Shown here piece by piece: positions 10,670-24,782 of a stretch of 64,000 nucleotides of DNA. This DNA comes from Mytilus trossulus. Its lineage: Eukaryota > Mollusca > Bivalvia > Mytilida > Mytilidae. The position numbers were made by a program, and so were the translations under genes. Positions within the stretch are counted from its first letter, which is position 1. Each line of letters begins with the position of its first letter. Below the pieces are notes generated by a model, which did no database searches, had not been told where the DNA came from, and saw nothing but the letters and a program-made list of their open reading frames with translations. Location: contig NC_086378.1 of the NCBI RefSeq assembly GCF_036588685.1, positions 18,453,578 through 18,517,577 of the forward strand, given 5' to 3'.

Positions 10670-12241
10670 TCTATAAATTATAGATTATTTAAGGAGACAT
10701 TTCAGTTTGAATGATTTTTTAAATATATTGGAGGATAAAAATATCTATACGCTGTGTAAGTTTAGATTAAACACACAAATCATAGACTACCTATAGAAAC
10801 AGGACGGTGGAATGGTATAGAAAGGGAAAATAGAAAATGTTTGAAAGTAATACCAACTGTATTGGTGATGAATATCATTATATTCTGGAATATGAATTAT
10901 TTGAAAATGACAGAAAAAAACTAATTGATAAAAATTTGTGGCAAATGTGAAATTCAAAGAAATAATGAGTTGTAATAACAGGTTTAAATTAGAAAAACTA
11001 TGTAGATTTATACGCCAAATAAATAAATCATTTGTTCTCTAGGCAATAACATAACCCCTGTTTTGTATATTCTGTACATACTGATACATGCATGTGTATG
11101 TGTGTATTTAACGATAGTTAGTGTATGTTTGTGTATAAGATGTTAAATTATAAATAAGTTTGTTTTCATATATGTATGTATATCTCTGTACCGTTGTACC
11201 TTATGGTTTATGAGAATAAAGATTATTATGCTGGTAAAAGAGCTATTTCCAGGACCATGTTTGTCACATTAGCTCTTCGGAAACTTGTAGTAAACACTTC
11301 CAATTATCTTTACTGACTTGAAGTTAAAACAAAACATGCACTCTCTTTTGCATGATTGAGCTTCTGTCATGTCATATTGTAGTCACACAGTATAACACTG
11401 ACTATTCACTACTAACGAGCACATATTATGAAAAGTTTTTTATTGAGTAAAACATAGGTTTGTGTGAACATAAAAACGTTACGCACGATATTGCGTCCCA
11501 ATTGGTAATGTCAAAATTTGAAATTTTACGTCGGTAATCGAGTATACTTTGTTCGTTTTGATTGTAATCTTTTTTGATCGATATGGATACTTAAAAGTCT
11601 TGAATATGTATGAAATATTTGCTACTGGTAGATACGCAAGCAAATGAACTTTTCGGACTTCTGATTCGGCTTGTGTTGTATTTTCTTTATATTTATTGTA
11701 ACTTTTATTTTTTTGCTCATTTCTTTTTAGTTTCTTTATCTCTTCACAATAATCAATTCTCTCTATCGGATATGAAATTCTTTTGTTCTATAATTAATAT
11801 TTTACTTATTTATTGACAAATTACCATATTTTTTTTTCCATTTTAGATAAATATTCATTTTCTATTTGATTATAACTACTTTTATATATTGCAGTTCTTA
11901 TCGTGGTTTCTATGATTCTATCTATTTTCGAAATTTGTAATTTGGTTATTTTGTTTAGTCCTCTGATCTTGAAACATAAAATCGAAGCGTACTTGTTATT
12001 TAAAAGCGATGAAATATCGTTCATATATCATATGATAATACGAACTGCTTTCAAATTCGATGGCCTAGGAGGATGATTGGCCTAATGAGTTCATATAAAG
12101 TGATAAAAAGCATGGTAATTTTAAGATACGCTCGTGGCGAGATTTGTTCGACTCCGATCCTAATCGACAGTTATTGCAACTATTTTAACTTAAGGTCGCC
12201 TGATATCCGGCTTATCCTACCTTTGATGGCAGGTCAATAAA
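10667..12241 (+). repeat. Tandem duplication, unit 2 of 2
   Basis: This is the second copy of the 9095-10669 unit. Similarity ends after GGTCAATAAA at 12241. It carries a second copy of the LINE 3' end without the reverse-transcriptase part, which makes unit 1 the original-side junction. Confidence 0.9.
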
Positions 12242-15200
12242 ATACAACAAATGTCGCTTATACATGATGTGGTGTTTAACACCAAAACAAAGAACAAACT
12301 TTTAGAAATAATTTGAAAACACATATATGTATAGCGTCCCGAATCGAAAACGTTCAAAACGTAAGAAAATTGCTCAGTGGACAAACTTGCAAGACATTTG
12401 ATTTGTTACAAAACGAAGTCATTTCGACTTAACAGCTTATCAAAAAGTATGTTATCGTATTGTGGGGTGAAAGCACAATTACGAAAACTTTGAGCACTGT
12501 TTTATATACTACAAATTGAATATCTAATAAAATGACGTTGAAACTGACAGTGTTTTTGTAAAAAGCGGCGAAATTCGACATTGGACAATCTTGCAAGACA
12601 TTTTCCCGAGCCCAATGCGTTTTTATTTGTGGTGCGAGTGCTGTAAAATTCCGGATTTGAAATGGTCTATCTAAGCACATTTGTAGGAATAATTCATAAA
12701 AACAAAATTTTATATCATTTGATATTTTAAAAAGCGATAAATTTTGATAACTTACCATTTTCAGAAACCTGACCATGGCGAGGATTATTCATTTTTGAAA
12801 AAAATAATTTTTACCGTTCGATCAACACAAAAAACAGCAATGGCGTCATAAATTATATTAGACGTTTATCATTCGTGCGAATTTTCACGGATTTTAAACT
12901 TTTTATTAGACCACAAAAATTCCCGCAAAAGTTATTTTGCGAATAATTTGTTACGTCTGACACGCTTATTTTTGACGTTTTGGTAATATTTGTATCATTA
13001 TTTGAAACTATTATGAAAAGTTAAAGAATATTTTTAATATTTTTGGAAACAGTAATACCTGCGTAATCTATGGATATAAATTTTATAAAGCTGAACTAGT
13101 TAGTTTTCATAGAAGGGCTATTTATCAAATTGCTCTGTCGCATTTCACGGCCTTGACGCAATAACGTGCTTAACGTCACAATGATTTAAAAGTTTTTGGC
13201 TTTCGGTTTAATTTTGACTTGGACATTCATGAGTTATTAACCATTAACTGTATACCGCAATCGTTGCCGCATTGTAAATTAGCAGTACAAGAACGGTCTA
13301 GATCTTTGCTGAAACCTGTTAATTTTAAGACAGACTTGCAATAAATGTATAAGAACGTTTATTTAGTTAAAGAAAACTAAGTAATTTATTGAGTTATAGA
13401 GACTGTTTTAACAAATATCAAGTCTTTGTTCATCAATATAATGTTCACTGATCATGTGATACGTTTACCGTTAGTGCTGATCGATTGAAATATATATTTC
13501 GGTTGGAAAACAATATTTTGTAAAATTTATATATCTTTTTTTTTTTTTTTAACTATTATTGTTTACAGAAAATTGCAGTATACATCACACCTCTTTTTAA
13601 ACTGTTACGACATTGCAAAGAAGTCACTCAGTACGACAGTGTTCCATGCGATAACAAAAAATTATGTCCGTTACAGTGTTCTACATTTGGCACTGGCATT
13701 TGGTGTGATTGTATAGACCCCATAAACGACTTCCGGCAACATTCTGGTTATGTCCCTTGAACAGGTCAACTATTGTTTACAGAAGATTGACACTTTGTAA
13801 TCGGGTATGTAAAATATGCGATATATGCAGCATGATTAAAAAATGCACATTGCAGTAATCGTAATTCTGCATTGAAATAAAATGAGCTGTCGAGGCTATT
13901 TAGTTTAGGTTCCAAAATTAGTAGAAAACAAAATATGGGCGTTTCAAGTCCTGTCAAGCAAAAAATGTATCCACCGGCATTGATTTGTCAAATTACGACC
14001 CTGTATACAACCACTAAGGTTAAGTTTATAACGACTGATTTGTTGAGATAGTTTCTATTTAAAGAGATGACTCCCTAAAGTTTAAACATCACCCCATGTT
14101 TACAACATCCCGTCTGATTATTGATCGTCATGTGTTTTTAAATTCTTTGAATAATCTATAAATAGAAAAGTCTTCATTTACATTTTGACTGAGTTTTAAG
14201 AAAACTAACATAATAAAAGTAAAAGTGTAAATTTCTGACAAGTCAGTTTCAGGTATGCTATATCATGTATATAATTCTGATATCGTTTATTTTTTCAGTA
14301 TATTTTAAATATTATTATTAGTAACCAAGTAACAGTATTATTTCTCTATTATGATAATATTTAGACACACAAACGTATTTCAATGCCTATTTCAATATTA
14401 GAGTAATATCTCTCAAATTTATATTATTTTTATTATCATCAGATTTTTTGAGAGTTGTCTGACAATTATAGTTTATATACATGTACAACATCATTTGCAA
14501 TGAGTGACGTCCTATTCTTAAAAAAAAGATATTAAAAAAGGTAAAATTGAAGTGGTTCTGTTTTTTCTAAAATGTTGAATTCTGAGAACAATGTCCCTTA
14601 GATATCAAAGCATATTGAAAGACTGCATACCCATGATACCCTAAGCAGCATTCATATTCTAGTCTACCAGACTGTAAAAGTTCCGACATCATGTACATTG
14701 TACATGTAAAGTGATTTTGAAAACCAAACGATGTAGGGCCTGTAATTTCTATAAACTACATGTAAGGTAGTAGTAAGCTGAGTGATTATAATTTATATTA
14801 AGTTTTTGAAACAGTATGACCTTAATAGTGCATGTTAAAATCTTTTGGGTAGGTATAAAACTAAGGGTATGTATAGCGTACAAGTACATGTTCAGTAAAG
14901 GGCTTTTTAAGTGTAATCATTGATATTTTTTAAATGCCTTGTGCTCTTGCACCACTTTCTCAGGTCATGGAGAGAGTTTAGTGCTCACATATTTATATGT
15001 TTTTTTTTGTCTTTTGAATTGTTTACATTTTGTTATTCTGAACCTTTTAAAAGCTTAGGCCAAAAAAAAATAAATGTCTGTTTACAGTTCATACCCAACC
15101 AACCCTATTTTGAGCGCCGACCCTAAGCCATTTTATTTCTGTTGTAAAGTGGAAAATAAACTGAACTTGTGTTGCCTGATACATGTACATCCCAATGTTG

Positions 15201-15879
15201 ATACATTTATGTAATCATGAACATGATGGCTGTTTAAGGAAATTCGCGACTTGTGTGATGAAATAAACATTTTGCCAGCCATTTTTTTCAATCAATAACG
15301 AAACTGAAATAATCCAATCATTAAAATTACAGGTAAAGTCGGCCTATGGACATCTAGGACCATGGCAAGACGGACGGCACATCGCAAAATCATGACACAA
15401 AAAATAAAATTTAAAAATAATAAAATGGAAATAACGACCTACATGTACCTACCCTATTTATTTTAATGATATAACCTTAAACAGACATATATATTTTTTT
15501 TGCCTTACTGTATAGTATTGGTTTTGCTCATTATTGAAGGCCAAATAATTGTTTACATCTTTACCATTTGCTTTATTGATGCCATTACAATCATAGACGT
15601 CTTAAGTGTAGCTCACTTGTATGTCACAAAGAGCCCTTTTGACATATGAATATGATGTATATCACTTGGTGTTTGTCTTCATCCTTTATCTTTTACAACA
15701 AATCTTTTCATCTGAAACTGTTGATCCAATTATTAAAATTAAAGGTATTGGAGTTATATTGCCCATAAATGTTTTTTTTTTTAAATGTATACTTTTTTTT
15801 AAAACTACATATAAAGTGAAAAACTTTGTTACAAAAAAAAATTTAATGTAAAAAAAATGTAGTGCAACCATTAGATACA
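12242..15879. other. Intergenic region, no gene seen
   Basis: AT-rich DNA with short random open frames only. A diverged fragment related to the TTAA element at 3644 lies at about 13250-13435. A scrap of the CAATGAGACAACTCT family (minus) lies near 15510-15562. TACATGTA-type palindromes are frequent. No splice-consistent exon was recognised. Confidence 0.6.
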
Positions 15880-16140
15880 ATGTATAGGAAGATGAGGTGT
15901 GAGTGCCAATGAGACAACTCTCGATCTAAATAACAATTTAAAAAAGTAAACCATTATAGGCCAATGTACGGCCTTCAACACGGAGCCTTGGCTCACACAG
16001 AACAACAAGCTATAAAGTGCCCCTAAATTACTAGTGTAAAACCATTCAAACAGGAAAACCAACGGTCTAATCTATATAAAAAAAACCCAAAGAAACGAGA
16101 AACAAGTATATAAATTACATAAACAAACGACAACTACTGT
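15880..16140 (+). repeat. Mussel dispersed repeat, CAATGAGACAACTCT family
   Basis: It starts near GGAAGATGAGGTGTGAGTGCC and holds GCCAATGAGACAACTCTCG, GTACGGCCTTCAACACGG and CATAAACAAACGACAACTACTG. These are the same landmarks, in the same order, as the copy at 1876-2278. Confidence 0.8.
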
Positions 16141-16229
16141 GCATATGATCAGATGTATTTATTTTAAAAAAAAAAGAGTTATTGCCCTTAATGATGCTTT
16201 TGTCATTGTCACCCAGGTGACCTGAGGCA

Positions 16230-16430
16230 ACATGTACAGTGGCAGATCAAAAAAGGGAAAGGATGCCTTCATGGTCGTGGTTCAGGACAATCATCAATCC
16301 TACATGTATGGTAGGATTGTTGTCGCTTTGACACATTCCCCATTTCCTTCCTCAATTTTATTTAAATGGGAAGGGGTTTCCAACCATATAATCCGAATAT
16401 ATGGTTGGAACCCCTCCCATTAAACATGAC
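16230..16430. repeat. Dispersed repeat ending in a hairpin
   Basis: It contains GGATTGTTGTCGCTTTGACA and CATTCCCCATTTCC, shared with 19758-19812 and, reversed, with 28363-28415. The last part (16364-16422) is an inverted repeat built on GGGAAGGGGTTTCCAACCAT and its complement around a short AT-rich loop. Confidence 0.65.
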
Positions 16431-18926
16431 TGGAACTACCCTGATGTTTGATTTGAAAACTTTATATGATAGTGAAAATTTTTACTTTGTATTAATTTCA
16501 AGTTCAACAATATGTATTCATTGCCAAAATTATTACCAATACAAGATACTTTAAGTCTTTTGATTGACTTTAAACGTTTAGCACTAGTACTTTGAAGAGT
16601 TTTGTCTGTTTCTCCACTTAGCATATATATGGCATTTAGGAGTAAGAATCAGAATATCAAATAATTGGCTATACAAAAACCTATCAAGATGTCATTTGAT
16701 TTCTAACTTAAGCATTTGTTAATGCAAAGGTCTTAAAACAAAACGTAATTGTATCTGACATTTTGCATACATTGTACATTTGTTTGTACACTTCAATTTA
16801 AATTGGAATTGTACTGCTCCTCCAGGCATCTTAATTTACAAATAAAAATTGTTGTTGTAGTTAATAAGTGATTTAGATAAATTTAAAATTGTCTCTTAAA
16901 AAATGTTTCTTAAAAATGTACTTTTCCAAAAATGAATTTAATCCCTTCTGTGATATTTTTTGTACATGTACAATTTTTGCTCTTTTAATAGTGTTAAGTC
17001 ATAGTGTACATATTTCCTACTCTGCCAGACCAAGCTCATAAGAATATATAACACTAGAAAACATTATTACATGTAAGTAGGAAAAAATCCCATATTTTTT
17101 CATTAAAACTAGTACAGAAAGAATATTTTTCAATTAACTGGTTCATGCACAGCTAGCCTATTATTATAATGGTTATGTTGTGCTGCCAACAATTTCTTTA
17201 GATTCTTAATTTAACCTCTTTTATGTCTTAGACAATAAGTAAACTTCATGAAATTTAAAAATTGTTTTTTTTAGATCTTAAATATAATTGCGAAATGGAA
17301 ATGATACTTTATATCCTGTTCCTATATATTTTTTTCAAAGCAATATCCATTTAAACCTACATGTATATACATTTGTATCATCTTATACATAATAGAAAAG
17401 AAACCTTATGGAAAGTAGTTCTGCCATTTAAACCTGGCTAGGTAGCACAGTTCTAAGAATCAGGAATCTTTATAGGTTTCTTTGAAGTAAAAAGAATATT
17501 GTTATTAATGAAACAGCAGTGAGTCTATTAATCTTACTATTTGTGTACTATTAACATGAGATGGTGATGAAGATATATCTACAGGCTATGTCATTCATAC
17601 ATCACCGATCTTAGTCAATCAATGATGATCATGATGATGAGGTGATGTAATTTGTATAAACTAAGGTAGTAGTAAGCTGAGTGTTTATATTACTGAACTC
17701 AATGGGAGTGCAGAGGGGAATTGTTTTTATATTCTTTCCTAGTACTTTTAACTAATAAATAGGTAGTAACTTTTACGAAAAATACTTTTAAATAAAGGCT
17801 TTTGTTTTTCACTGTTTAAAGTTTCTTGATCTAATGTACAAACAATGTACTATATGTGTGTATAAAGTGAGAAATGGGTAGATGAACATGTACTAAAATG
17901 TTTATACATCATACATGTATGTTGAATCATCAGAATGAATTACAAACTATATATGTATTAGAAAATGTGTGAATGTTAAGATGTACATGTATATCAATCA
18001 TTTAATTCTAAATTCTTTTCATATAATGATTTAAAAAATATACTGTGCTTTAGGGTCTGTGGATGAGATTTAAAGATAACAGAAAAACAAACATAATACC
18101 AATAATCAGTCAGAGCTCAGACATAAACAAGTCGATTTTTGTTTTTAAGTCCAAACATGTATTTATTATAAAAATGTAGTTTCAATTTTAGACTTATCTA
18201 AGTCAGAAAATGACAGACTTGTTTAGGTCTATTCATGTTGGTGAAAAAACTTTATGTTACTTTGTGGCCAAACTACACCACCTATGACAGCAAAAACCTG
18301 TATGAGAGTTCAAAAGGACTTGAGCTATCTATATTTAATTATCTAATTGAACATCCTTACTAAACACAGATGTTTTACCTCATTAAGTGTGATTCCAGGT
18401 GGTTGCATTGTAAGGTTAATTAACATTATCTCCGATTTTTTAGAATCTCATTCATATTTTTCTTAAGAAGACAAAGCATTGACTTTTAATGATGTCATTA
18501 TTTGATTTAGATGCATGACCTCCTTATAAATATGCGTGGGTCTTGAAGTTAACCAATTTTGATCACTTATTGACTTGCAGGAGTCGATATTTGCAACTTT
18601 TTGATTCTGGTCAATTATTTATTGTTTAACAATATTGGACTTGTTCAAGTCATATTTTGTGTTACATTAAAGGGAGACAAATCCTAAAACTTACATATTT
18701 AGACCTCTATGAGTCAAAAGCAGATTCAGACTTATTTATGTCTGAGCTCTGACTGATAATGGTGGGAAAGGGGTGGGGGCAATATTAAGTAAAACAAACT
18801 AGAAATAGAGAAATGCAGTTCCCCTAAATTATGCTACCCTATCAAAACCCTTCCTCACCTTTTCTTCTCCATTGTATTAAATAGAATAAAAGTTTGTTTT
18901 TGCAAATTAGATCTTAAGGATACAAT
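16431..18926. other. Intergenic region, no gene seen
   Basis: AT-rich, without a convincing ORF or splice-framed exon. Short repeats of the phrase AGACTTATCTAAGTC/GACTTGTTTAGGTC occur near 18125-18240 and 18705-18760 in opposite orientation, with TCAGAGCTCAGAC mirrored as GTCTGAGCTCTGA. This suggests a decayed inverted-repeat element of about 650 bp at 18108-18755. Confidence 0.5.
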
Positions 18927-19063
18927 GATATATATATATATATATAGTAGCATGGGTTCGAATCCCGGCGAGGGAAGAACCAAAAATTTGCGAAAGCAAA
19001 TTTATAGATCTAACATTGTTGGGTTGATGTTTAGACGAGTTGTATATATATATATATATATAT
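18927..19063 (+). repeat. SINE fragment inside a (TA)n microsatellite
   Basis: A (TA)n run is followed by GTAGCATGGGTTCGAATCCC, which holds a Pol III B-box (GGTTCGAATCC). Then come AATTTGCGAAAGCAAATTT and GTTGGGTTGATGTTTAGACG, then (TA)n again. The same sequence occurs in fuller form at 45109-45260. The 5' A-box part is missing here. Confidence 0.7.
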
Positions 19064-19599
19064 ACTATCAGATAAAAAATGAACAGGATACATAGTACAA
19101 ATAAAACTTTGTTGAAATATTATAGTAATAGATATTAATGCCATGGCATGGGGAAATAGTTGCATGTCCTTAAAAAAATACATTAAAAATCACATCAATT
19201 TATGAACAAAAGTGTTTTGTGTATGCAGTAAAAAGTATTTGTTGTTTGAAGTGAAAATTGTCAGTAATTATAATAATATAATGTAACGTTTGTTCAGACA
19301 ATTCTCATGGGTATACTACATACATGTCCTTCATCATATGTTTCCCATCTCTATGTTATTTGATTATTTTACAGTTCATAGAAATTAATTGTCTTGAATT
19401 GTAAAAGAGGTTATACTGTCATGACTGTCTAGCTGAAAAAAAGATTGCATCTTTTAATTGCTTATAAGTTTTTTTAAGACTTTAATTATAAATATCTAAA
19501 TGATAAACGCAAGAATTCAAACTATTAAAGTCCGTTTTTCTGAAATTACATAAACAGAAAAATTACATTTGTACCAAAAGCATTTCAACATTGGTGGTC

Positions 19600-19812
19600 T
19601 TCAGTGGCGTATTCAGGGGAACACCCTTTTATTTTTAGGACAATCAATGCATTTGAATGGGAGCATTTACATGATACCATGTATTTATAGTCGGAACCTC
19701 CCTTTATCCTGGGTTGGGAACCCCCCTGCCGTCCCTGGCCATGGACTGATAAGTAAATTTAGTCGGGTTGTTGTCACATTGAAACATTCTCATTTTCATT
19801 CTCAATTTAAAA
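19600..19812 (+). repeat. Dispersed repeat, GGGTTGTTGTCACATTG family
   Basis: It shares CATTCTCATTTTCATTCTCAATTT and TCGGGTTGTTGTCACATTG-like sequence with 16308-16362 and 28363-28415. An open frame over it is a repeat artefact. Confidence 0.55.
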
Positions 19813-20165
19813 TCTTAGCTAAACTTATGTTTGTAAATTGTAAAGTCAGGACTTTTATGATGAACTTGATATAAAGTGAACTACTATGTACACTTACTTA
19901 AATATACAATGTTCTTGTCATGTTTGATAAGTACTTCAGAGGTACTCAAGTGATATTTGGTCATTGTGATACAAGGTGTATATAATCAGATACATACTTT
20001 TATTCTCTTTGATCTTAGTTTACTTCTTGTAGAGTGAAATTCGTAAGAAATTGTCTTAACTATAGAAAAAAGAATAAATTTAAGGAATAAATCATTTGAA
20101 AGATGCAAAAAGTGAAGCAATAAAAAAAATTGACGTTTAGTTGAGGAAGGGAAGATATTTACATT

Positions 20166-20330
20166 TGTCATTTCAGGGCCTTTTATAGTTGACTATGCTG
20201 TATGGGCTTTGTTCATTATTGAAGGCTGTACAGTGACCCATAGTTGTTAATTTCTGTGTCATATGGTCTCTTTTTGAGAATTGTCTCATTGGCAATCATA
20301 CCACATGATGACATTTTTTTTTATGGCTAA
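20166..20330 (-). repeat. Mussel dispersed repeat, CAATGAGACAACTCT family, minus strand
   Basis: GGGCCTTTTATAGTTGACTA, CTCATTGGCAATCATACC and related landmarks are the complement of the family seen at 1876-2278. It is a partial copy. Confidence 0.75.
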
Positions 20331-21134
20331 AAAGAAAGGAAAAAAAACCCACTAATTTAGATGTAAGAATTTTTGTGAAAAGAATTGCTAAACTTTTGAC
20401 ATAGTTATATTATTTGCTCATCAGTTTGGATAACACTTATTTCCATTTACTGGGATACCTATATACATGTCATGCATGTAGGTGGTCATTTATTTATTTA
20501 AGCCATAAGACATCTAAAATACAATGTATGCCAATGACTGAATGATAAAATTTTTGATCACATAAAGACATTGTAAGAAGAACTTCTATTTTAACTGTAA
20601 AATGAGGTGATCAAGTTTAGTATTGTATTTATCATATTTCAATCATGAAACACTTAATACATGTAATAAAGCATTAAGTGGGAAAATATATGTGACATGT
20701 AATTTTTCCTGTACTACTACTGAGTATCACAAGTATAATGGTTGATGAATACAACTGAAGAAATGAAATTTGATAGTTTATCAATTATTTAAATTGACAA
20801 GTGTTTATACATGATTGTTGTGATACTTGGTCTTTTAAAGAAAAGTTTAAAGGTTAAAATAATAGAGTTGGTAAAAAAAAAAAGCATAAAGTAGGAACCT
20901 GGTTTATATATTACTCTGTATTTACCTAGTTGATTTGAAAGATTAAGGTTTATTGAAGACTTTTGTTATTCGCTCAATGGTGTCAAGGAAACATGTATAT
21001 GATCATATATTAATTCAGTCTTATCTGTCTCTAATAAATGATATGTTCATAAACTATAAATTATTTATGCTGTCATTCAGATTTTTTATTTTGAAATTAT
21101 AGGAAGAAATTCCAGTAAGAATAGATGTGATTTT

Positions 21135-21262
21135 AGGGCTTAAAAGCTCATTGTTGAAGGCCGTACATTGTCCTATAGTTGTTTATTTCTGTGTCATTTG
21201 GTCTCTTAAGCTTGTAGAGTTGTCTCATTGGCATCCATACCATATCTTCTTTTTTTATATAG
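21135..21262 (-). repeat. Mussel dispersed repeat, CAATGAGACAACTCT family, minus strand
   Basis: A partial copy with GTTGAAGGCCGTACATTG and AGAGTTGTCTCATTGGCA, the same family and orientation as 20166-20330. Confidence 0.75.
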
Positions 21263-24200
21263 TAGCTCAAGACCATTATATTTCAATTTTCTTACACTTT
21301 GACAAACTGAAGGTCTTATAAATTGGAAACTTTTTGTCTGATTTCCTCTTCTGGGTAAATGAATGTATCTGAATTCATGAAACTCCTTAGATAACTACAA
21401 CCTATATTTATATTTGAAGGATACAAATTCACATGATACAGAGAGCTTCCTCTTTTTTTTATCATCAGTGAACTTTCACATCCTTCAAATGTAAGTCATA
21501 TAAGTATATATTAATGTAAACAATGTAATCTTAGTTATTTTTTGTCGCATTGATTATGAAATAGTAGAGAAAAACAACCAAAAATAGATAAAGTAACAGA
21601 ATATGAAAACTCAATGATATTTAAATATGATAAGTTGGAATATCTTTATACATATGTCAAGATATTTCTACAGGAAGATTTTATTTCCTTTTATCAATGG
21701 GAAATCCATTCTATATTTGAAGTAACTGAATTTCTTTTCATTGTTATACCAAATGAATGTTTCATGAGATGAGTTTTGTTGCCATTTTAAAATTATATTA
21801 ATTCATCACCTGGACGAAGGAATTTAGATATAAACCTTGTTTAACAGGTAGAAGGTATGTATTGTTAAGGCCAGAAGGCCCTTAGATGATGTCAAAGGTT
21901 CTTATGTTAGATGTTGTTAACTTAAGTGGGACAATGCTCAAGGTATCAACTGCTTCTGTGTTAATATATTTTTCATTTTATATCAAGTCATACTATATAT
22001 GCTATATATAAGAGGATAAAGTATACACATGTCATATGTATATGTACTGTACAAGTGTATGATCAAGGCTAAATCTTGGACAAATATTTTTCTGTTCTTC
22101 AGTTTTAGATGTAAATACCATCAAATCATAGTACATGTACATCACATCCAGTTGCATACAAACAAGGGTTGAAAAACATTTTCCTTGAATTTGACAGTTC
22201 CTACATTAATTATTTTCATTGCAGTATATGTACAAAAGTATGATCAATTGAATTAAGGCTTAGTCAGATATTTTTTCTGTTTAGGGTCATTATGTAAAAG
22301 TGCAGTTTTAAGATGTCATATCTGAATGATGTTTTACAAATCTTATCATCTGTTAAGAAGTTATCCAAATGAATTAAGTGGTATCATCATGAGTGGTTAA
22401 TGAAGGCGTTATATCCTCTCTGGAATAGAAATATTGGTGATTGCTGCACATCAAAATGATCAATCTGATTTTACACATTTTATATTGGATTACTGTAGGA
22501 ACATAAAATAACTAGAAACCGTCAGGTTGATCAATAGATTAACATATTTATGAATGTAGTGTAAAATGTTTTGTGGTTTACTATCAGTCTAATGGAAAAA
22601 AATCCATAAATATGTAAATTGAAAAATGAATCTTGTTATTAACTTAAGCCCTGTCACATTGAAATTATATAACTGCATGGTATAATGAAGATAATTTTAT
22701 AATCAAATATTGATATATATAATGAAATACATATGTGTTGTACATGGTACATGTATATCATGTGCAGATGGATTATAAGATGCAAATAAATAAAAACTGT
22801 TCAAAAGATTGGAGATGCAGTATATAAATTTTGGAATATTTGATTTACAGAGGCAGATTAAGAGGGTCCTTACAGAGGCATATTGAAAAGAGGGTACAGG
22901 GGCGATTGTTTCCCTTAAAGAGCTTCATATGATTAATGCATTAACTTTTAATGAGTATCATTCCAAACATATATAATGGTATGCTAAGGGATCCCCTTTT
23001 TTCTCCTCTTCACGATCTTGTTGATCTGCACCTGTTTTATACACATATTTTTAATATTGTAGATGTTTGCACACAAGTCAGTTATGATCTTATTTTCAAT
23101 TTTAAAAAAGCCAAAAGGATGGGGATATGGAAAAAAAATGGCTGTCAAAAAATTATAGACTTGGAGACTGGGGTATTTTTTTTTTACAAGGACTGATTCA
23201 AATTTAAAGCATTGAGCTGAAACTTTGTGCTGGTCCAGGATTTATAAAAAACCTGAGACCCTTGTCAAAATAAACAATGTTGGGAGTTCTAGTGGAACTG
23301 TGCCATAACCATATACATGTATAGCTCAATAAAGGAGGGGTTGTGACCTCCTTGAATCTGCCCCTAGAATAAGGCAGCAACCATTTGATTTTCTGGGGGG
23401 GGGGGTATGGATTTTTTTGGGACAAACTTTTTTTTCGCCTGTGGCGAAAAACAATCTATTTTTTTCACGATAAGTCGAAAACAAATTTCTTTCAATTTTA
23501 ACATTACATATAGTGTAAATCAAATGGTTGCTGCCTAAAGGATGGTAACTTAATGGATGATGGTTCCAACATTCTTTGATATGAGTATTGTCACCCTTAC
23601 ATGTAAATGTGAATTAGTTTGTTTTTTTTCATACACACACAAAAAAAAGAAAATAAGAACACTATGAAAATACAAACATACAAATTTACATAACATGGAT
23701 TTTTTTTTATCAAATCTACAGAATTTAATACATTGGGTACATGAGCAAACTAATGCATATATGTATATTTAACATTCAGGTTAAGCATGAAACTACAAAA
23801 CCAAGTTCTCCTGAACCAACTGTTAAAACCATTAAAAATTAAAAATTGGAATATATGTGAACAATAAATATATGTACAATGAAACAACAACTTGTTGCAT
23901 GTATAACAATAGGTGAATAGACAGTTTCTAAACACACATGTATAGCACAGCTGTTGTTTCCAATAGTCATTGTCTGACATTACCTTCAAATAACTGTTAC
24001 ACAATAATTAACTTCATACTCATAACACATCTTGATAAAAAAAAACTGCCTATTTTATCCATTCAGTGCTCAGCTACAGATTACATAATAACACAAGAAA
24101 ATAATTAACTATTACATATATCATGTAGATGGAAATGGTTATATACATTGTTTTTATATCGCTACAGGACTATATCTGCCAAGTTCTTGTGATATAAAGA

Positions 24201-24641
24201 AACAAAATGACAATTATTTACTGCCTTCTTGTTGGTTTAATTAATAAGATGATTCTGAAACAATGTGCACATTTACAGAATTCATTAGTGCAAAGAGGTT
24301 ACAGAGCTAATTTAATTTCTCTCTTACTACATGTACATTGTACTAAGTCAAAATTGGAAATCTGCTAAAACATACTGGAATTTAAATATTGTATAGAGTA
24401 ATAGATATATAATAGTTAAATTTTTTATTCTCAACAGCTTTGTATATGCTTGATTCCATATAAATTCCATGTTTGATATAATGACATGTTTTAACAGGCT
24501 ATAAATGAGTAATGAGAGATGTAAAAAGTCTTGTTTAATATTTTTTAAATATTGACACATTATTTCCCTAGACAAACAAGCTTCATTATAAAGCATGTGC
24601 AATGTAGGTTTCCTAGTGAAAAAATCTGGTCCAGATACATA
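21263..24641. other. Intergenic region, no gene seen
   Basis: AT-rich with homopolymer runs and a 10-base G run at 23395-23405. The short frames on the minus strand near 23204-23523 and 23750-24004 have no recognisable domain. No splice-framed exon was identified. It could hold a distal 5'UTR exon of the MARVEL gene, which sequence alone cannot show. Confidence 0.5.
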
Positions 24642-24782
24642 CCCGTAGCCAGGGGGGTTCGGACGAAACCCCTCTTGAAATCAAATAAGCACTGTTAAAG
24701 TCAACGTTTTGTTCAAATTGTGACTGTTAAAGTCGAGTTCATGAGTCCAACAAACCCCCCCTTAGAAATTCCTGGCTACGGG
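24642..24782. mobile_element. 141-bp foldback/MITE with CCCGTAGCCAGG ends
   Basis: The exact terminal inverted repeat CCCGTAGCCAGG/CCTGGCTACGGG bounds a G- and C-run-rich interior. A diverged relative, sharing the core phrase GCATTGTTAAAGTTAACG, lies at 42583-42722. Confidence 0.7.

Noticed and set aside
18945..19045. tRNA gene suggested by GGGTTCGAATCCC
   Set aside because: Only a B-box is present, with no cloverleaf or A-box, and the sequence is shared with the SINE at 45109.
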